NCBI GenBank assembly: GCA_030522415.1
Contig: CM060106.1
Location: 30,071,485 to 30,135,484 of the forward strand
From: Channallabes apus
Taxonomy: Eukaryota > Chordata > Actinopteri > Siluriformes > Clariidae
Direction of reading: 5' to 3'
DNA: 64,000 nucleotides
Part shown: positions 60,524 through 64,000 of the stretch, piece by piece
Layout of the letters: each line of letters opens with the position of its first letter
Position numbering within the stretch: the first letter of the stretch is position 1
Position numbers and translations under genes: made by a program
The notes under the pieces: generated by a model
The model's database searches: none
What the model saw: the letters and a program-made list of their open reading frames with translations, nothing else
What the model was told of the DNA's origin: nothing

Positions 60524-63103
60524 TTGTCACACTTTGTCACACATGTTTGTCACTTGCATGTTTGCATGTGTTTCACGGAAACCTGGCTGAATGAAGCCAT
60601 CCCGGACAACGCGCTACACCTGCCGGGCTTCCAGCTGTTCAGAGCAGATCGCGACACAGAATCAACGGGGAAATCGCGAGGCGGCGGGACATGCTTTTAC
60701 ATCAACGAAAGTTGGTGTACTAATGTGACACCATTGAAGAAGATGTGCTGTCCTGATCTAGAGGCATATTTCATCAACTGCAAGCCTTTCTATTCGCCGC
60801 GCGAGTTCACCTCGTTCATTCTTGTGAGTGTGTACATCCCTCCACAAGCGTGTGTGAACGCAGCATTGCAACAGCTGGCTGCTCAGATCACAGACACGGA
60901 GCAACAACACCCGGACTCTCTTATAATTATACTTGGGGATTTTAACAAAGCAAACCTCAAACGTGAACTGCCTAAATACAAACAGCACATCACATGCCCC
61001 ACCAGAGACAAAAATACTTTGGATCACTGCTACACCACAATAAAGGATGCATATCGCTCCGTCCCCAGAGCAGCTTTAGGACTTTCTGACCACTGCCTGG
61101 TTCATCTTCTCCCAACCTATAGGCAAAAACTTAAATCTGCTAAGCCTGTAGTAAGGACAGTAAAGAGATGGACCAGTGAAGCAGAACAGGAATTACAGGC
61201 CTGTTTTGACTGCACTGATTGGAGTGTTTTTGAAGCTGCTGCCACCAGTCTGGACGAGCTCACAGATTCTGTAACATCCTACATCAGTTTCTGTGAGGAC
61301 ATGTGCATCCCTACCAGGACACTTTTAACATATAACAATGACAAACCATGGTTTACAGCAAAGCTCAGACAGCTTCGTCAGGCCAAAGAGGATGCCTACA
61401 GGAGTGGGGACAGGATCTTGTACAACCAGGCCAGGAACACACTAACAAGGGCGATCAGAGCAGCTAAGAGGAGCTACTCTAAAAAACTGGAAAACCAGTT
61501 TTCGGCAAACGACCCTGCTTCAGTGTGGAAAGGCCTGAAAACCATCACTAACTACAAGACGCCATCCCCCAACTCTGTAGGGAATCAACAACTGGTTGAT
61601 GACCTGAATGAGTTCTATTGTAGATTTGAAACTCCCAGTCTCACACCACACTCCTGTCCTAACCCTCTTTCTACACCACCATTATCACCTCTGACAACCA
61701 CCCTCTCTTCCCCCCCTGCACTCCAGGTCTGTGAAAAGGATGTTCGCCAGATCTTTCTGAAACAAAAGAGAAGGAAAGCTCCAGGCCCAGACGGCGTGAC
61801 ACCAGCCTGTCTGAAATCCTGTGCTGACCAGCTGGCGCCCATTTTCACACAGATCTTCAACAGATCACTGGTACAATGTGAAGTGCCTTTGTGCTTTAAA
61901 CGTTCCACAATCATCCCCATTCCAAAAAAAACTAAAATCACAGGACTTAATGACTACAGACCAGTTGCCCTAACATCTGTGGTCATGAAGTCATTTGAAA
62001 GACTGGTGTTGGCCTATCTGAGGGACATCACAGGACCCTTACTGGACCCCCTGCAGTTTGCTTATAGAGCAAACAGGTCTGTTGATGATGCAGTTAATAT
62101 GGGACTGCACTTCATCCTTCAACATCTGGACAAACCAGGGGCTTATGCAAGGGTCTTGATTATAGACTTTTCATCAGCTTTTAATACGATCATCCCAGCA
62201 CTGCTTCAGACCAAATTAAACCAGCTCTCTGTTCCTAGCTCTATCTGTCACTGGATCACCAGCTTTCTGACAGACAGGCAGCAGCTAGTGAAACTGGGAA
62301 AATTCATATCCAACAGTCACACCACCAATACTGGAGCCCCTCAGGGTTGCGTTCTCTCCCCACTGCTCTTCTCCATCTACACCAACGACTGCACCTCCAC
62401 AGACCCCACTGTCAAGCTCCTGAAATTTGCAGATGACACTACAATCATCGGCCTCATCCAGGACGGTGACGAGTCTGCATACAGAAGGGAGGTCAAGCAG
62501 TTGGCTGTCTGGTGCAGTCACAACAACCTGGAGCTAAACACGCTCAAAACAGTGGAGATGATCGTGGACTTCAGGAGAAACCCACCTGCACTTCCCCCAC
62601 TCACCATCATGAACAGCACTGTGACGGCAGTGGAGTCATTCCGGTTCCTGGGCACGACCATCTCTCAGGACCTGAAGTGGGACATTCACATTGACTCCAT
62701 TGTTAAAAAGGCCCACCAGAGGTTGTATTTCCTTCGCCAGCTGAAGAAATTCAACCTGCCACAGGAGCTGCTCACACAGTTCTACTCAGCCGTCATTGAA
62801 TCCGTCCTGTGCACTTCAATAACTGTCTGGTTTGGCTCAGCTACGAAAGCAGACATCAGAAGACTACAAAGGACGGTTCGGACTGCTGAAAGAATTATTG
62901 GCACTCCCCTGCCCACGCTGCAGGAACTGTATATATCCAGAGTGAAGAAAAGGGCACGGAATATCACTTTGGACCCCTCACACCCAAGCCACTTTCTTTT
63001 TGAACTTTTGCCATCGGGTCGACGCTACAGAGCACCGAACACCAGGACAGTCAGGCATAAGAACAGTTTTTTCCCCCAGGCAATCTACCTCCTTAACAGA
63101 TAA
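60524..63103 (+). CDS. LINE endonuclease/reverse transcriptase ORF2 (5'-truncated, frame open)
   Basis: 859 codons, but the first about 15 come from Tc1-C and filler DNA and not from the LINE. Apurinic-type endonuclease: ETWLN near residue 18, [13 protein letters not shown] near 55, GDFNKANL near 138, and [11 protein letters not shown] near 189 with the catalytic Asp-His. Reverse transcriptase: [17 protein letters not shown] near 415, [20 protein letters not shown] near 475, [11 protein letters not shown] (motif A) near 545, [16 protein letters not shown] near 603, and [11 protein letters not shown] (motif C with both Asp) near 631. A C-terminal region includes [14 protein letters not shown] near 705. 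The N-terminal endonuclease strand with its metal-binding Asn is lost, so nicking is probably impaired. RT motifs look intact. Confidence 0.9.
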   Translation: MSHFVTHVCHLHVCMCFTETWLNEAIPDNALHLPGFQLFRADRDTESTGKSRGGGTCFYINESWCTNVTPLKKMCCPDLEAYFINCKPFYSPREFTSFILVSVYIPPQACVNAALQQLAAQITDTEQQHPDSLIIILGDFNKANLKRELPKYKQHITCPTRDKNTLDHCYTTIKDAYRSVPRAALGLSDHCLVHLLPTYRQKLKSAKPVVRTVKRWTSEAEQELQACFDCTDWSVFEAAATSLDELTDSVTSYISFCEDMCIPTRTLLTYNNDKPWFTAKLRQLRQAKEDAYRSGDRILYNQARNTLTRAIRAAKRSYSKKLENQFSANDPASVWKGLKTITNYKTPSPNSVGNQQLVDDLNEFYCRFETPSLTPHSCPNPLSTPPLSPLTTTLSSPPALQVCEKDVRQIFLKQKRRKAPGPDGVTPACLKSCADQLAPIFTQIFNRSLVQCEVPLCFKRSTIIPIPKKTKITGLNDYRPVALTSVVMKSFERLVLAYLRDITGPLLDPLQFAYRANRSVDDAVNMGLHFILQHLDKPGAYARVLIIDFSSAFNTIIPALLQTKLNQLSVPSSICHWITSFLTDRQQLVKLGKFISNSHTTNTGAPQGCVLSPLLFSIYTNDCTSTDPTVKLLKFADDTTIIGLIQDGDESAYRREVKQLAVWCSHNNLELNTLKTVEMIVDFRRNPPALPPLTIMNSTVTAVESFRFLGTTISQDLKWDIHIDSIVKKAHQRLYFLRQLKKFNLPQELLTQFYSAVIESVLCTSITVWFGSATKADIRRLQRTVRTAERIIGTPLPTLQELYISRVKKRARNITLDPSHPSHFLFELLPSGRRYRAPNTRTVRHKNSFFPQAIYLLNR

Positions 63104-63406
63104 ACATCATTCAAACGGTCAATAAATATATGTGCAATATTGTGTACAACACCACTGTGCAATATACTGTATAATACCACAGACTTCAGATATTGATGTA
63201 ACTTATTTAAAAGTATCTCACATCGTACTCCATTTGATGTCAACCATTTAAAAAAAAAAATTTTTTTTTTTTTTTTTTTTTTGCGTCATGCTGTTTTTGT
63301 CTTGTCATTTGTATTTTTTGTTCTGGAAGCTCCGTCACTAAAACAAATTCCTTGTACGTGCAAGCGTACTTGGCAATAAAACTCTTTCTGATTCTGATTC
63401 TGATTC
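60567..63406 (+). mobile_element. LINE-C: 5'-truncated L2/CR1-type LINE
   Basis: The homology to LINE protein starts at CFTETWLN (about 60568), so the first part of the endonuclease and the 5' UTR are missing. After the stop at 63103 comes a 3' UTR with GTGCAATAT motifs, an A-run then T-run at about 63250-63282, a TGGCAATAAAACT signal and a (TTCTGA)n tail ending near 63406. Tc1-C resumes with CTTAAATGTTTCTGCTCATC. The open frame suggests a fairly recent insertion. Confidence 0.88.
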
Positions 63407-63721
63407 TTAAATGTTTCTGCTCATCAAAAACTGTTAACTATTAGTCAAAGATAACATAATTGAACACAAAATGCAGTTTTTAAATGAAGGTTTACGTTAT
63501 TAAGGGAGAAAAAAAACTCCAAATCTACATGGCCCTGTGTGAAAAAGTGATTGCCCCCTTGTTAAAAAATAATTTAACTGTGGTTTATCACACCTGAGTT
63601 CAATTTCTGTAGTCACCCCCAGGCCTGATTACTGCCAGACCTGTTTCAATCAAGAAATCACTTAAATAGGAGCTACCTGACACAGAGAAGTAGACCAAAA
63701 GCACCTCAAAAGCTAGACATC

Positions 63722-64000
63722 ATGCCAAGATCCAAAGAAATTCAGGAACAAATGAGAACAAAAGTAATTGAGATCTATCAGTCTGGTAAGGGTTATAAAG
63801 CCATTTCTAAAGCTTTGGGACTCCAGTGAACCACAGTGAGAGCCATTATCCACAAATGGCAAAAACATGGAACAGTGGTGAACCTTCCCAGGAGTGGCCG
63901 GCCGATCAAAATTACCCCAAGAGCGCAGAGACAACTCATCCGAGAGGCCACAAAAGACCCCAGGACAACAACTAAAGAACTGCAGGCCACACTTGCCTCA
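63722..64000 (+). pseudogene. Tc1-C transposase, N-terminal part with one nonsense codon
   Basis: From ATG 63722 it reads MPRSKEIQEQMRTKVIEIYQ, the start of a Tc1 paired-like DNA-binding domain. Codon 36 is TGA (63827-63829), where Tc1 relatives have an Arg codon just before TTVRAIIHKWQKHGTV. A CGA-to-TGA CpG transition explains it. After that the frame stays open to the window edge (second helix-turn-helix: GRPIKITPRAQRQLIREATK). The DDE catalytic domain lies beyond the window. Confidence 0.85.

Larger units (their letters stand above)
60474..64000 (+). mobile_element. Tc1-C: Tc1 element, interrupted by a LINE, runs off the window
   Basis: Following the (TA)n tract it begins GGTGTGAAAAACTATTTGCC. 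The usual first four bases of this family (CAGT, as I recall the family end) are missing. The matching inner terminal-repeat text, GTGTGAAAAAGTGATTGCCC, appears at 63537, and the transposase starts at 63722. LINE-C (about 60567-63406) splits the left terminal region. The right end lies outside the window. Confidence 0.85.

Noticed and set aside
63165..63171. TACTGTA in the LINE-C 3' UTR as a scar
   Set aside because: It lies in a young element in text (GCAATATACTG) that may be native to the family. Kept in the count but not used as evidence.

Overview
The window is 64 kb of AT-rich vertebrate DNA, almost certainly from a teleost fish. The evidence is the mixture of repeats: several Tc1/mariner families, a HARBI1-type Harbinger element, a DIRS-like tyrosine-recombinase retroelement, Ty3/gypsy remnants, L2/CR1-type LINEs and a tRNA-derived SINE family ending in (ATGA)n. 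A catfish-like, Tc1-rich genome fits, but the species cannot be named from this sequence. I find no convincing host protein-coding exon. The best non-selfish gene is one tRNA-Glu(CTC).

Layout. 1.9-2.5 kb: 3' end of a gypsy element (minus). 4.0-6.7 kb: a Harbinger element with 3-bp CTG target duplications, carrying a SINE. 6.9-7.65 kb: a Tc1 relic holding a 264-bp dispersed repeat. 10.7-16 kb: a decayed DIRS-like element (minus) whose gag is split by a 630-bp solo LTR with a 5-bp target duplication. 17.2-19.9 kb: a decayed gypsy element (plus). 20.3-27 kb: Tc1 relics and SINE/LINE tails. 28.0-28.7 kb: a local tandem duplication. 29.3-33.5 kb: a three-layer nest, an old Tc1 split by an ~0.8-kb-arm perfect-centre palindrome, whose exact centre is occupied by another Tc1. 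33.5-46.9 kb: mostly unannotated DNA with two MITEs whose 5' ends are CAG and one solo LTR. 46.9-50.3 kb: a near full-length LINE (minus) lacking the RT catalytic motif. 50.9-53.1 kb: a TTAA-flanked element with a THAP exon (Kolobok-like) that also holds two tRNA-type sequences. 56.0 kb: a clean SINE insertion. 60.4-64 kb: a (TA)n tract, a Tc1 inserted there, and inside it a LINE with an 859-codon open frame. The window ends inside that Tc1 transposase.

Main discovery. The heptamers TACAGTA/TACTGTA occur about 65 times by hand count, several-fold more than base composition predicts. They have exactly the form of scars left when a Tc1/mariner element with CAG...CTG ends excises from a TA site. 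In four independent sequences (Tc1 transposase, LINE ORF, SINE, Harbinger exon) deleting the extra 5 bp turns TACxGTA back into TA and restores the reading frame or the sibling-copy sequence. In one more case a tandem duplicate provides an internal control with TA in one copy and TACAGTA in the other. The scars are scarce in the youngest insertions. The sequence therefore appears to preserve a history of transposon visits that left only 5 bp behind, and these scars are themselves a source of frameshifts in other elements.
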